Made by a program: the position numbers and the translations under genes
Assembly: GCA_045611635.1 (NCBI GenBank)
Contig: JAZKXL010000078.1
Span: 1-12,120 of the forward strand
DNA length: 12,120 nucleotides
DNA from: Fimenecus sp045611635
GTDB lineage: Bacteria; Bacillota; Clostridia; Oscillospirales; Acutalibacteraceae
Direction: 5' to 3'
The notes under the pieces: generated by a model
Seen by the model: the letters and a program-made list of their open reading frames with translations, nothing else
What the model was told of the DNA's origin: nothing
Databases searched by the model: none
Shown: positions 5,663 to 12,120 of the stretch, one piece after another
Layout: each line of letters begins with the position of its first letter
Numbering within the stretch: position 1 is the stretch's first letter

Positions 5663-6664
5663 ATGAAAAAGACAATCGCCTTATTTTTATGTTTTGTTTT
5701 ATTGTTTTCTTTAGTTGGCTGTGGCAAAAAAACCTCAAGTGATGAGAGTACAACTACAACCACAACTACAGTAGAAGATGTTTTTGACACTGATACCACT
5801 ACTACAACAACTTCTACAACTGAATTAGAATCCACCACACAAAAAGAAACTACAACACAAGGCGCTGAAACAACAACCAAAAAAGAGACAACAACACAAA
5901 ATGAACCTACTACAAAGCCAGTTGATACGGGTATAAAATCAATAAAAACAAAAGAATACAAAACATCATCCGCAACACAAACAGTTTATTACCCTGATAA
6001 TATAGGCGTAGTTTCTAAACCATATCCTGTAATTGCTTGGGCCAACGGTACAGCCATTGGTGGAACTGGTGTAGAATATCTTGACGGATACTACAACCAG
6101 TTGCTTATTGAGATTGCAAAAGGCGGTTACATAGTTGTTGCTTGTGATGAGTCAATGTCCGCTGATGGTACTGCACAAATTGCATCTATTGACTTTATTT
6201 TAGAAAAAAATACTGATGCAAATGACATTTTCTATAACAAGGTTGATACAAAAAAAATTGGTGTTATTGGTCATTCTCAAGGTGGACGTTCATCAGTTAA
6301 TGCGGCAGTTGCTGACTCACGAATTGACTGTGTAATTTCCATTGCAGGTAGTAACTATGATTACGAAGTGGAAGGACTTAACAAACCTACATTTTTTATT
6401 GCAGGTACATTAGATTGGGTTGTTTCTCCTTCACAATGGATTGAGCCGGCTTACGAAATTGCAGAAGGGCCTACTGTTTACGCTTCACTAAAAAATGCTG
6501 ACCATTTTGTTTGCAACACAAATCCACAAAAATATTTTCCATATATCCTTGATTGGCTTGACGGTTGGCTTAAGAATGATACAAATGCACTTAAGACTTT
6601 TAAAAATGGCGGTAAGTTATCACAAGACAGTGCTTGGGTAGATTTTAGATGTAAGAATATATAA
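5663..6664 (+). CDS. Lipoprotein alpha/beta hydrolase, PETase/cutinase-like
   Basis: A 333-residue secreted lipoprotein; ATG at 5663 after AGGAAG, rather than the in-frame GTG at 5654, which overlaps the ribosome site. The signal peptide MKKTIALFLC leads to lipobox LVGC with Cys20. Residues about 28-88 are a Thr-rich stalk (runs of Thr, KETTTQ repeats). The hydrolase domain covers about 95-315: nucleophile elbow GHSQGG with Ser205, probable acid Asp251 (GTLDWVVSP) and His281 (NADHF), plus ANGTAIGG (127-134) near the oxyanion position. Order and spacing resemble the polyester hydrolase/cutinase and dienelactone-hydrolase group. It probably cleaves an ester outside the cell, such as acetyl or feruloyl groups on plant polysaccharide, lipids or polyesters; the substrate cannot be read from the sequence. 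No promoter of its own is evident, so it likely follows the PRTase-like gene. Confidence 0.88.
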   Translation: MKKTIALFLCFVLLFSLVGCGKKTSSDESTTTTTTTVEDVFDTDTTTTTTSTTELESTTQKETTTQGAETTTKKETTTQNEPTTKPVDTGIKSIKTKEYKTSSATQTVYYPDNIGVVSKPYPVIAWANGTAIGGTGVEYLDGYYNQLLIEIAKGGYIVVACDESMSADGTAQIASIDFILEKNTDANDIFYNKVDTKKIGVIGHSQGGRSSVNAAVADSRIDCVISIAGSNYDYEVEGLNKPTFFIAGTLDWVVSPSQWIEPAYEIAEGPTVYASLKNADHFVCNTNPQKYFPYILDWLDGWLKNDTNALKTFKNGGKLSQDSAWVDFRCKNI

Positions 6665-6675
6665 AATACAAAAAT

Positions 6676-6706
6676 TAAAGGGACTCATTATGAGCCCCTT
6701 ATTTTT
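6676..6706. terminator. Bidirectional terminator between convergent genes
   Basis: AAGGG-A-CTCA, loop TTA, TGAG-C-CCCTT (6678-6700) forms a stem with a single A-C mismatch on the plus strand (G-U on the minus). ATTTTTA follows on the plus side, and TTTAATTTTTG follows on the minus side. It serves the hydrolase (stop at 6664) and the HExxH gene (stop at 6705-6707). Confidence 0.9.
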
Positions 6707-7181
6707 ATACTCTTTTCATTTTTGAGAATTTTTCGCCCCAGCTATTTGCCCAGCTTTCGCAATAAAGCTTATAATATGAAACATTATTCTTTTCACGATA
6801 TTTTGCAAAGCAGTTGCACCAAATTACTGATGGAATTGCAACTACAATATAATAGAATGGGCCTAAAAGTAAACACTGCCAAGTATGACCGTATTCGTGA
6901 ATTCTACAATTATAAAGCCATTCTTTTTTCTCTTTTTCTTCACGAATAAAAATAAATGTACCCATTGACAATCCACCTTGATTCCAAGGCATATACACAA
7001 TGTTTGCATACCCAAATTTTTGATGTTCATAACCTAAAAACTTGGTACAAATAAGGTATGCTATACCGCCTACAACATTTACCGCAAGTCCCCAAGTCCA
7101 TTGAACAATATAAAAGAAAATGTCAAAGGATTTACTTCTTTTGTATGTTGGTGCAGTTTGATTTATATCAATTTTTTCCAT
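6705..7181 (-). CDS. Small membrane protein with HExxH zinc-site motif
   Basis: A 158-residue protein; ATG at 7181. Its AGGGGGA ribosome site overlaps the stop codon of the upstream transporter (11-nt gap), indicating translational coupling. Hydrophobic segments lie at about 20-47 and 104-124. Between them, RIHEYGHTWQ (93-102) contains HEYGH (His95, Glu96, His99), the metalloprotease zinc motif. CESWANSW (141-148) offers Glu142 as a possible third ligand; I recall HEYGHxxQ followed by a distal ExxAN in small uncharacterised bacterial membrane proteins, but I cannot name the family. It may be a minimal membrane protease or a non-catalytic metal-binding protein. The linkage to a GPH symporter is suggestive only. 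Confidence 0.75.
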   Translation of the reverse strand: MEKIDINQTAPTYKRSKSFDIFFYIVQWTWGLAVNVVGGIAYLICTKFLGYEHQKFGYANIVYMPWNQGGLSMGTFIFIREEKEKKEWLYNCRIHEYGHTWQCLLLGPFYYIVVAIPSVIWCNCFAKYREKNNVSYYKLYCESWANSWGEKFSKMKRV

Positions 7182-7192
7182 AACAGTTCCCC

Positions 7193-8845
7193 CTATTCCG
7201 ATTTTGCCATAAGTTCTTTTTTAAGCATGTCTAGTTCAATAAGAATTATGTAATTTCCGTTTTCATCTTTATCAAGTGTATGACCTTGAGTTTCATCATT
7301 GTCTTTACCAAGCCAGGTGTTTTCGAACTTGTGTCCTGTCAAATTTTCACAACGGATTTTCTCTTCAGTCGTAAGAGTTACGCTACCATACTTATGCTTT
7401 GTTGCAATAGCAGCACGAATCATTGTATGGTCATCTTTTGTCATTTTAAAGTTTCTTAAAAGAATATAAGAAACAAATGCACAAATCATTGGAATTATGG
7501 CAACACAAAGACGAATGCCAAAAATTGCTGAATCTGGTTGCTCAACAAACTCAGTTGTCTCGCTATTTGTATCAAGACCAAATCCGCCTAAAATAAGAGT
7601 TACGATAAAAGTGTTAATGCCACCTGTAACTTGCTTAACCATTGTGTTGCATGTTGAAACAACGCCTTCACGACGACGTCCTGTAATAAGTTCATCAACA
7701 TCAGTTAAGTCAGGAAAAACATTGTTACAAACAAACCCGATACCACTCATACCGAATGGATAAAGAATTGTGCCTACAAGCATAAGAATAAGCATAAATG
7801 TTGCTTTTGATGTACCTGGTTGACTGGCAGTAACTATAAGTCCTATTGCAAGACCCAAAATCATAAATGGAGTTACAATTGTACCGCACTTTTTCTTGCC
7901 ATGTTTCATTGTAAGAGCATAGTTAAGTGGAAATGCAGCGGACTCAAACACACCTGCAAAAGTGTTAAAAATTGGATAATATTTATATTGATTTGCAAGG
8001 AAAGTTATGTAATAAATATATGTTGTTGAGTAAAAACTTCTTGCGGTTTCCCAAAAGAAACTGATACCAAAATATTGTCTAAATGCTTTACTTTTAAACA
8101 CAAGTATATATTCTTTAAATGCCGCTTTTAAATCAAGTGGCTCATTCTTCATATTAAGCGAGCTTGGCTCCTTAACAAGTTTGAATGTGCCGTAAATTGC
8201 TATGCTATACATAGTTGCAAGAATTATACCCGCAATAAAGAATGGCATTTTAGCATCACGAGTAAGTCCGTCTGAATAGCCGAAAATCGAAAGCAAAATA
8301 AGCAAAATAATATATGACGGAATCATTCCAACTGAATTAAAAATATAGCTTACTGATGTATATTGTGTGCGCTTGTTATATTCAGGTGCTAATTCCGGAA
8401 GCATTGCAGTATGCGGCACTGCAATAATTGTGTATGCTGTTTTATAAAGCACATATGCAAACACAAAATATGCAACGGTCATATATGGATGATTTTCACC
8501 ATCAAGTCCAAAAGAATTCCATAGCATTATATATGAAACAAATACCAGCGGAATGCCCCATTTAAGATATGCACGATGTCTACCATATTTTGAGCGTGTG
8601 CGGTCAGTAACAATACCCATAATCGGGTCATTAATACCATCCCATACAACTGCAATCATAGTAACAAAACCAGCATATCGAATGTCAAGACCTACAACTT
8701 TTGTAAGGAATATGCTGAAATACATACTGATTATATATCCGCCACCACCAATAAAAATATTGGTAAAGCAATAATATATCATAGGCAATACTGTATCTTT
8801 GAATGTGCCCTCAACACCTATGGCTTTTTTGAATTTTTCGCCCAT
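7193..8845 (-). CDS. GPH-family (MelB-like) sugar:cation symporter
   Basis: A 550-residue inner-membrane transporter; ATG at 8845 behind AAGGTGAT. It has about twelve hydrophobic segments and the glycoside-pentoside-hexuronide:cation symporter signature in the first half: DGINDPIMGIVTDRTRSKYG (69-88) followed by RHRAYL, with Asp69, Asp73 and Asp81 at the positions that bind cation and sugar in MelB. The central loop carries conserved basic residues, and a second signature-like segment VDELITGRRREGVVS is present. After the last span (around residue 460) there is a roughly 85-residue hydrophilic tail, longer than in MelB, ending in an acidic amphipathic helix (LDMLKKELM). The substrate is probably a glycoside or uronide, but the exact sugar cannot be predicted. 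It lies 57 nt after the lipid kinase gene and 11 nt before the HExxH gene. Confidence 0.92.
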   Translation of the reverse strand: MGEKFKKAIGVEGTFKDTVLPMIYYCFTNIFIGGGGYIISMYFSIFLTKVVGLDIRYAGFVTMIAVVWDGINDPIMGIVTDRTRSKYGRHRAYLKWGIPLVFVSYIMLWNSFGLDGENHPYMTVAYFVFAYVLYKTAYTIIAVPHTAMLPELAPEYNKRTQYTSVSYIFNSVGMIPSYIILLILLSIFGYSDGLTRDAKMPFFIAGIILATMYSIAIYGTFKLVKEPSSLNMKNEPLDLKAAFKEYILVFKSKAFRQYFGISFFWETARSFYSTTYIYYITFLANQYKYYPIFNTFAGVFESAAFPLNYALTMKHGKKKCGTIVTPFMILGLAIGLIVTASQPGTSKATFMLILMLVGTILYPFGMSGIGFVCNNVFPDLTDVDELITGRRREGVVSTCNTMVKQVTGGINTFIVTLILGGFGLDTNSETTEFVEQPDSAIFGIRLCVAIIPMICAFVSYILLRNFKMTKDDHTMIRAAIATKHKYGSVTLTTEEKIRCENLTGHKFENTWLGKDNDETQGHTLDKDENGNYIILIELDMLKKELMAKSE

Positions 8846-8877
8846 AATATCACCTTGTTTCGTTTAATAATATTAAC

Positions 8878-8897
8878 GGCGGGAGCAAGCCCCCGCC
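8878..8897 (-). repeat. GC-rich palindrome 3' of the lipid kinase gene
   Basis: Arms 8878-8885 and 8890-8897 (GGCGGGGG / CTCCCGCC on the minus strand, 4-nt loop, one G-U). It lies 5 nt past the kinase stop and has no T-run after it. It is related to the palindrome at 5615-5635, and both sit directly after a gene. Likely a REP-like or mRNA-stabilising element. Confidence 0.55.
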
Positions 8898-8902
8898 CTA
8901 CT

Positions 8903-9799
8903 TTATTCCACTAAAATTGTAACAGCATTTTCTAGTGTTTTAATCTCAACAAAATCATGGTCCCCACCGTTTTCACCGTCAAGAGTCCAGTTAATTGGCT
9001 TTTCAAACCAAATTTTGAAGTTTTTACCGTGTCTTAACACAAGATTTTCATTGTGAAGAACATCCCTTGTAACAAACATATCACGAATAATTGTAGCAAG
9101 GTCAGCAGGATTTTTAGGCATACGGATAAGTGCTAATTCGTGATAACCATCATCAAATAAAACGCCCGCTTTTGTAAGCACAGGAAAGCCCGCAACTGAA
9201 TATGAATTTGAAACGCCGCCATAGAAGAAATTACCCTCTATAATTTCACCGTCTTCACATTCAATTTTCGCTTTAAATCCTTTGATTTTGTGAACTTCTT
9301 TTAAGGTTTCCCAGTAATAAGCCCCTCGACCTATTTTGTTCTTTAATTTTTGTTTTGCCTTGTATGAAACATCACAAAAATTACCGAAACAGGAGACATA
9401 AATAAATTGTTCATCACCATTAAAATCGCCTATATCAACTTTCATTTCTTTTCCATTGATAACAGTATCAACCGCTTCTAAAGGATTTGTAGGAATATGC
9501 AAAGAATGTGCAAAATCGTTAGTTGTACCCATAGGAATATAGCCGATTTTAGCATTGTTTTCTAATGTCATAACTCCGCAAATGGTCTCTTTAAGAGTAC
9601 CATCACCGCCACAACAAACAATTACGTCTTTATTTTCACCATAGTTAAGTGTTATTACGGTTGCGTTTTTATCAATTTCAGTATAGCGTGTTTCAACCTC
9701 ATACCCTACATCTTCAAATCTTTTTACAATTTCAAAAACATAGTCAATACCACGCTTTTTGCCCGCTGTAGGGTTGACAATAAGCAAAAGTTTTTTCAT
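8903..9799 (-). CDS. Diacylglycerol/lipid kinase (DgkB/YegS family)
   Basis: A 298-residue cytoplasmic kinase that phosphorylates diacylglycerol or a related lipid at the inner membrane face. Start ATG at 9799 (MKKLLLIVNPTAGKKRG); its GGAG site lies in the last codons of the glycyl-tRNA synthetase gene, whose TAA ends one base before this ATG, so translation is probably coupled. Motifs in order: NPTAGKKRG (9-17), the nucleotide-binding GGDGT (64-68), PMGTTNDFAHSL (89-100), GGVSNSYSVAGFPVL (194-208), FDDGYHEL (215-222) and LDGE (273-276). Together these are diagnostic for the DAGK catalytic family; length matches the usual 290-310 residues. In Gram-positive bacteria DgkB recycles diacylglycerol produced by lipoteichoic acid synthesis; whether this is that enzyme or a YegS-like relative is not decided by the sequence alone. 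Confidence 0.93.
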   Translation of the reverse strand: MKKLLLIVNPTAGKKRGIDYVFEIVKRFEDVGYEVETRYTEIDKNATVITLNYGENKDVIVCCGGDGTLKETICGVMTLENNAKIGYIPMGTTNDFAHSLHIPTNPLEAVDTVINGKEMKVDIGDFNGDEQFIYVSCFGNFCDVSYKAKQKLKNKIGRGAYYWETLKEVHKIKGFKAKIECEDGEIIEGNFFYGGVSNSYSVAGFPVLTKAGVLFDDGYHELALIRMPKNPADLATIIRDMFVTRDVLHNENLVLRHGKNFKIWFEKPINWTLDGENGGDHDFVEIKTLENAVTILVE

Positions 9800-9800
9800 A

Positions 9801-11201
9801 TTAGAACTCCAACTTTTTATTGATGTAATCAACAAGTTCTTCAATAGGCATTCTTATTTGTTCCATAGTATCACGGTCACGAACTGTTACACAGTTGTCA
9901 GCTTCAGTAGTTTCGTCACCAACTGTTTGGAAATCAACAGTAATACAGAAAGGTGTACCAATTTCATCTTGTCTACGGTAACGCTTACCAATAGACCCTG
10001 CATCATCATACTCTACATTGAAATATTTTGAAAGCATTTCGTAAATTTCGTCCGCTTTGTCGCCCAGTTTCTTTGAAAGTGGAAGAACTGCAGCTTTAAC
10101 AGGTGCAAGTGCTGGATGGAAATGCATAACAACACGAGTGTCATTCTTTTCAGCATCTACCACTTCTTCATCATATGCTTCAGTTAAAAGAGCAAGGAAA
10201 AGACGCTCAACGCCCAATGATGGCTCAATAACATAAGGAATGTATCTTTCACCTGTAACTTGGTCAATATATTCAAGGTTTTTACCACTCGTGTTAGCGT
10301 GTTGAGTAAGGTCGTAGTCAGTTCTATCAGCAATACCCCAAAGCTCGCCCCAGCCAAATGGGAAGAGATATTCAAAGTCAGTTGTTGCCTTTGAATAGAA
10401 GCAAAGTTCTTCAGGGTCGTGGTCGCGAAGACGAAGATTCTCTGGCTTCATACCAAGTGAATAAAGCCAGTCACGGCAAAATGCACGCCAGTATTCAAAC
10501 CATTCAAGGTCAGTACCTGGTTTGCAGAAGAATTCAAGTTCCATTTGCTCAAACTCACGAACACGGAAAATGAATTTACCTGGAGTAATCTCGTTACGGA
10601 AAGATTTACCTATTTGAGCAACACCGAATGGTACTTTCTTTCTTGTTGTTCTTTGAACATTTTGGAAATTTACAAAGATACCCTGTGCTGTTTCAGGACG
10701 AAGATAAATCTCAGCAGTTGAATCTTCAGTAACACCTTGGAATGTTTTGAACATAAGGTTGAATTGGCGAATATCAGTAAAGTTATGAGCACCACAATCA
10801 GGACAAGGAATAGCATGTTCTTTAATGTAGTTTGCCATTTCATCATTTGACCAACCTGCAACATTAGTACCATCAAAGTTTTCAATTAAGTTGTCAGCAC
10901 GATGTCTTGTTTTACATTGACAACAGTCCATAAGTGGGTCTGAGAATCCGCCAAGGTGACCAGATGCTACCCAAGTTTGTGGATTCATAAGAATTGCACT
11001 GTCAAGACCTACATTATATTTGTTTTCTTGAATGAATTTCTTTCTCCAAGCTTTTTTAATGTTTTCTTTAAGCTCAACGCCAAGTGGACCGTAGTCCCAA
11101 GTATTTGCAAGACCGCCGTAAATTTCGCTACCTGCATATACAAAACCTCTACCCTTTGAGAGAGCTACAAGTTTATCAAGTGTTTTTTCTGTGTTAATCA
11201 T
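9801..11201 (-). CDS. glyQS: Glycine--tRNA ligase, homodimeric (alpha-2) type
   Basis: A 466-residue cytosolic class II synthetase that charges tRNA-Gly, about the usual length for the single-chain type. The start is MINTEKTLDKLVALSKGRGF, followed by SEIYGGLANTWDYGPLG. Cys93/94/96 (DCCQCKTRH) and CPDC (133-136) form a zinc-like insertion. Motif 2 contains FRNEITP and FRVREFEQMELEFFC (212-226); motif 3 is EPSLGVERLFLALL (326-339). The C-terminal anticodon-binding domain runs from about 360 (HPALAPVKAAVLPL, GKRYRRQDEIGTPFC). All key blocks are intact. AAGGA lies 12 nt before the ATG, which is rather long. It follows the putP-like gene by 46 nt, with no T-box leader in that gap, and is coupled to the lipid kinase downstream. 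Confidence 0.97.
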   Translation of the reverse strand: MINTEKTLDKLVALSKGRGFVYAGSEIYGGLANTWDYGPLGVELKENIKKAWRKKFIQENKYNVGLDSAILMNPQTWVASGHLGGFSDPLMDCCQCKTRHRADNLIENFDGTNVAGWSNDEMANYIKEHAIPCPDCGAHNFTDIRQFNLMFKTFQGVTEDSTAEIYLRPETAQGIFVNFQNVQRTTRKKVPFGVAQIGKSFRNEITPGKFIFRVREFEQMELEFFCKPGTDLEWFEYWRAFCRDWLYSLGMKPENLRLRDHDPEELCFYSKATTDFEYLFPFGWGELWGIADRTDYDLTQHANTSGKNLEYIDQVTGERYIPYVIEPSLGVERLFLALLTEAYDEEVVDAEKNDTRVVMHFHPALAPVKAAVLPLSKKLGDKADEIYEMLSKYFNVEYDDAGSIGKRYRRQDEIGTPFCITVDFQTVGDETTEADNCVTVRDRDTMEQIRMPIEELVDYINKKLEF

Positions 11202-11247
11202 GTATAATTTCAGTCCTTTTATATATTTTGATTTACTTTTAATTCAA

Positions 11248-12120
11248 TTATTCAGTAATTCCTTGCTTTGCTTTTTCAAATTCTTCTACAATTTCTTTTG
11301 ATGGCTCAGCTGTAAGAAGCGAAACTGTAACAATGAAGATTGAAGACACAACGAATGCAGGAAGAAGTTCGTAAATTGTGAAAATTCCTCCAAGTGTTGG
11401 GTTAAGCACAAGTTTCCAAATAAACACTGTTGCCGCACCTGAAAGCATACCTGCAATAGCACCTGGTTTGTTTACACGTTTCCAGAAAAGTGAGAACAAC
11501 ATAAGTGGTCCAAATGTAGCACCGAAACCTGCCCATGCGAATGAAACAATACCGAAAATAACACTATTTTCATCAAGAGCAATAACTGCACCGATAAGCG
11601 CTACTACCATAAGTGCTATACGAGATACCCACATAACTGTTTTGTCGCTTGCATCCTTTTTAATAACACCTTTAAAAATATCATTCGCAAGTGCTGAAGA
11701 TGCAATAAGAAGATATGAGTCAGATGAACTGATTGTTGCAGCAAGAATACCTGCCATAATAACACCAGCAAGTACAGGATGAAGAAGTGTTTGGCTCATA
11801 AGAACAAATACGTTTTCCGCGCCACCCTTTGTGAGAAGTGTTTCAGCTGATGGAAGCATTGCTCGGCCGATAATGCCAATTGCAACCGCTGCGAAAAGTG
11901 AAATAACAACCCAAACTGTTGCAATTCTTCTTGATTTTTTAAGCTCTGTTGCTTTACGGATAGCCATAAAACGAAGAAGCACCTGTGGCATACCAAAGTA
12001 ACCAAGACCCCAAGCCATCAATGAAGCGATTGTAAGCACAGGGTAGTTTACAGCATCACCAAATACAGGAACACCATTTTCAACTAACTGCACACCCGCT
12101 TCATTTGTCATTGGGCTTGC
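11248..12120 (-). CDS. putP: Sodium/proline symporter PutP-like, N-terminus outside window
   Basis: The frame is open to the right edge, including the three codons before the ATG at 12111, so this is the C-terminal 290 residues of a roughly 500-residue SSS-family transporter. Diagnostic segments are WGLGYFGMPQVLLRFMAIR and the following KSRRIA, then AATISSSDSYLLIASSALAN, the SSS signature region of PutP in which Ser/Thr residues coordinate sodium. PutP usually has Gln after SSDS; here it is Tyr. At least seven hydrophobic spans remain, ending in an acidic hydrophilic tail (EPSKEIVEEFEKA). It imports proline or a related solute with sodium. It lies upstream of the synthetase gene by 46 nt, with no obvious terminator between, so they may be cotranscribed. 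Confidence 0.9.
   Translation of the reverse strand, partial: ASPMTNEAGVQLVENGVPVFGDAVNYPVLTIASLMAWGLGYFGMPQVLLRFMAIRKATELKKSRRIATVWVVISLFAAVAIGIIGRAMLPSAETLLTKGGAENVFVLMSQTLLHPVLAGVIMAGILAATISSSDSYLLIASSALANDIFKGVIKKDASDKTVMWVSRIALMVVALIGAVIALDENSVIFGIVSFAWAGFGATFGPLMLFSLFWKRVNKPGAIAGMLSGAATVFIWKLVLNPTLGGIFTIYELLPAFVVSSIFIVTVSLLTAEPSKEIVEEFEKAKQGITE

Noticed and set aside
5659..5961. Minus-strand Val/Ser-rich frame
   Set aside because: Mirror image of the Thr-rich stalk of the hydrolase gene; no start signals.
9800..9844. Upstream start at 9844 for the lipid kinase
   Set aside because: It would lie inside the synthetase gene and add residues not seen in the family; the ATG at 9799 starts the conserved MKKLLLIVNP.
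11202..11247. T-box or own promoter before the glycyl-tRNA synthetase gene
   Set aside because: The 46-nt gap is too short for a T-box. A TTGAAT/TATAAA pair exists, but its start site would fall within or after the ribosome site.

Overview
The window is AT-rich, densely packed bacterial DNA. Strong AGGAGG-type ribosome sites, sigma-A promoters with 17-bp spacers, an alpha-2 type glycyl-tRNA synthetase, lipoproteins and Thr-rich surface linkers all fit a low-GC Clostridia genome, probably a gut Ruminococcaceae/Oscillospiraceae-like species. That placement is inference; there is no rRNA to confirm it.

Left region (1-4775, all on the minus strand): a regulatory island. Its centre is a 674-residue ECF sigma factor (2363-4387) whose C-terminus continues into a membrane segment and a large, probably extracellular region. 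Around it lie a lipoprotein (930-2123) whose ectodomain resembles that of the sigma factor, a signal-anchored Thr/Glu-rich protein with 45-bp DNA repeats (1-758, cut by the window edge), and a 51-residue small protein (4519-4674) preceded by an 11-codon leader ORF. Four near-identical promoter elements (TTAAAACCTTTT ... TTGTCTTATAA, always 18 nt between AAC and GTC) sit in front of the lipoprotein (two in tandem), the Thr/Glu-rich protein and the small-protein unit. The sigma gene itself has a sigma-A type promoter instead. The simplest reading is a one-protein membrane-tethered sigma factor with its local regulon.

Middle (4894-6706, plus strand): a sigma-A promoter drives a phosphoribosyltransferase-like protein with a degenerate PRPP loop. 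Just downstream, after a short GC-rich palindrome, comes a secreted lipoprotein alpha/beta hydrolase of the PETase/cutinase/dienelactone-hydrolase type on a Thr-rich stalk. A bidirectional terminator closes this unit against the convergent genes to the right.

Right region (6705-12120, minus strand, transcribed right to left): a PutP-like sodium/proline symporter (cut by the edge), glycyl-tRNA synthetase, a diacylglycerol/lipid kinase, a GPH-family sugar:cation symporter and a small membrane protein with an HExxH motif. Gaps are short (46, 1, 57 and 11 nt), with translational coupling at two junctions, so most of this could be one transcript. No tRNA, rRNA, CRISPR array, insertion sequence or attachment site was seen.
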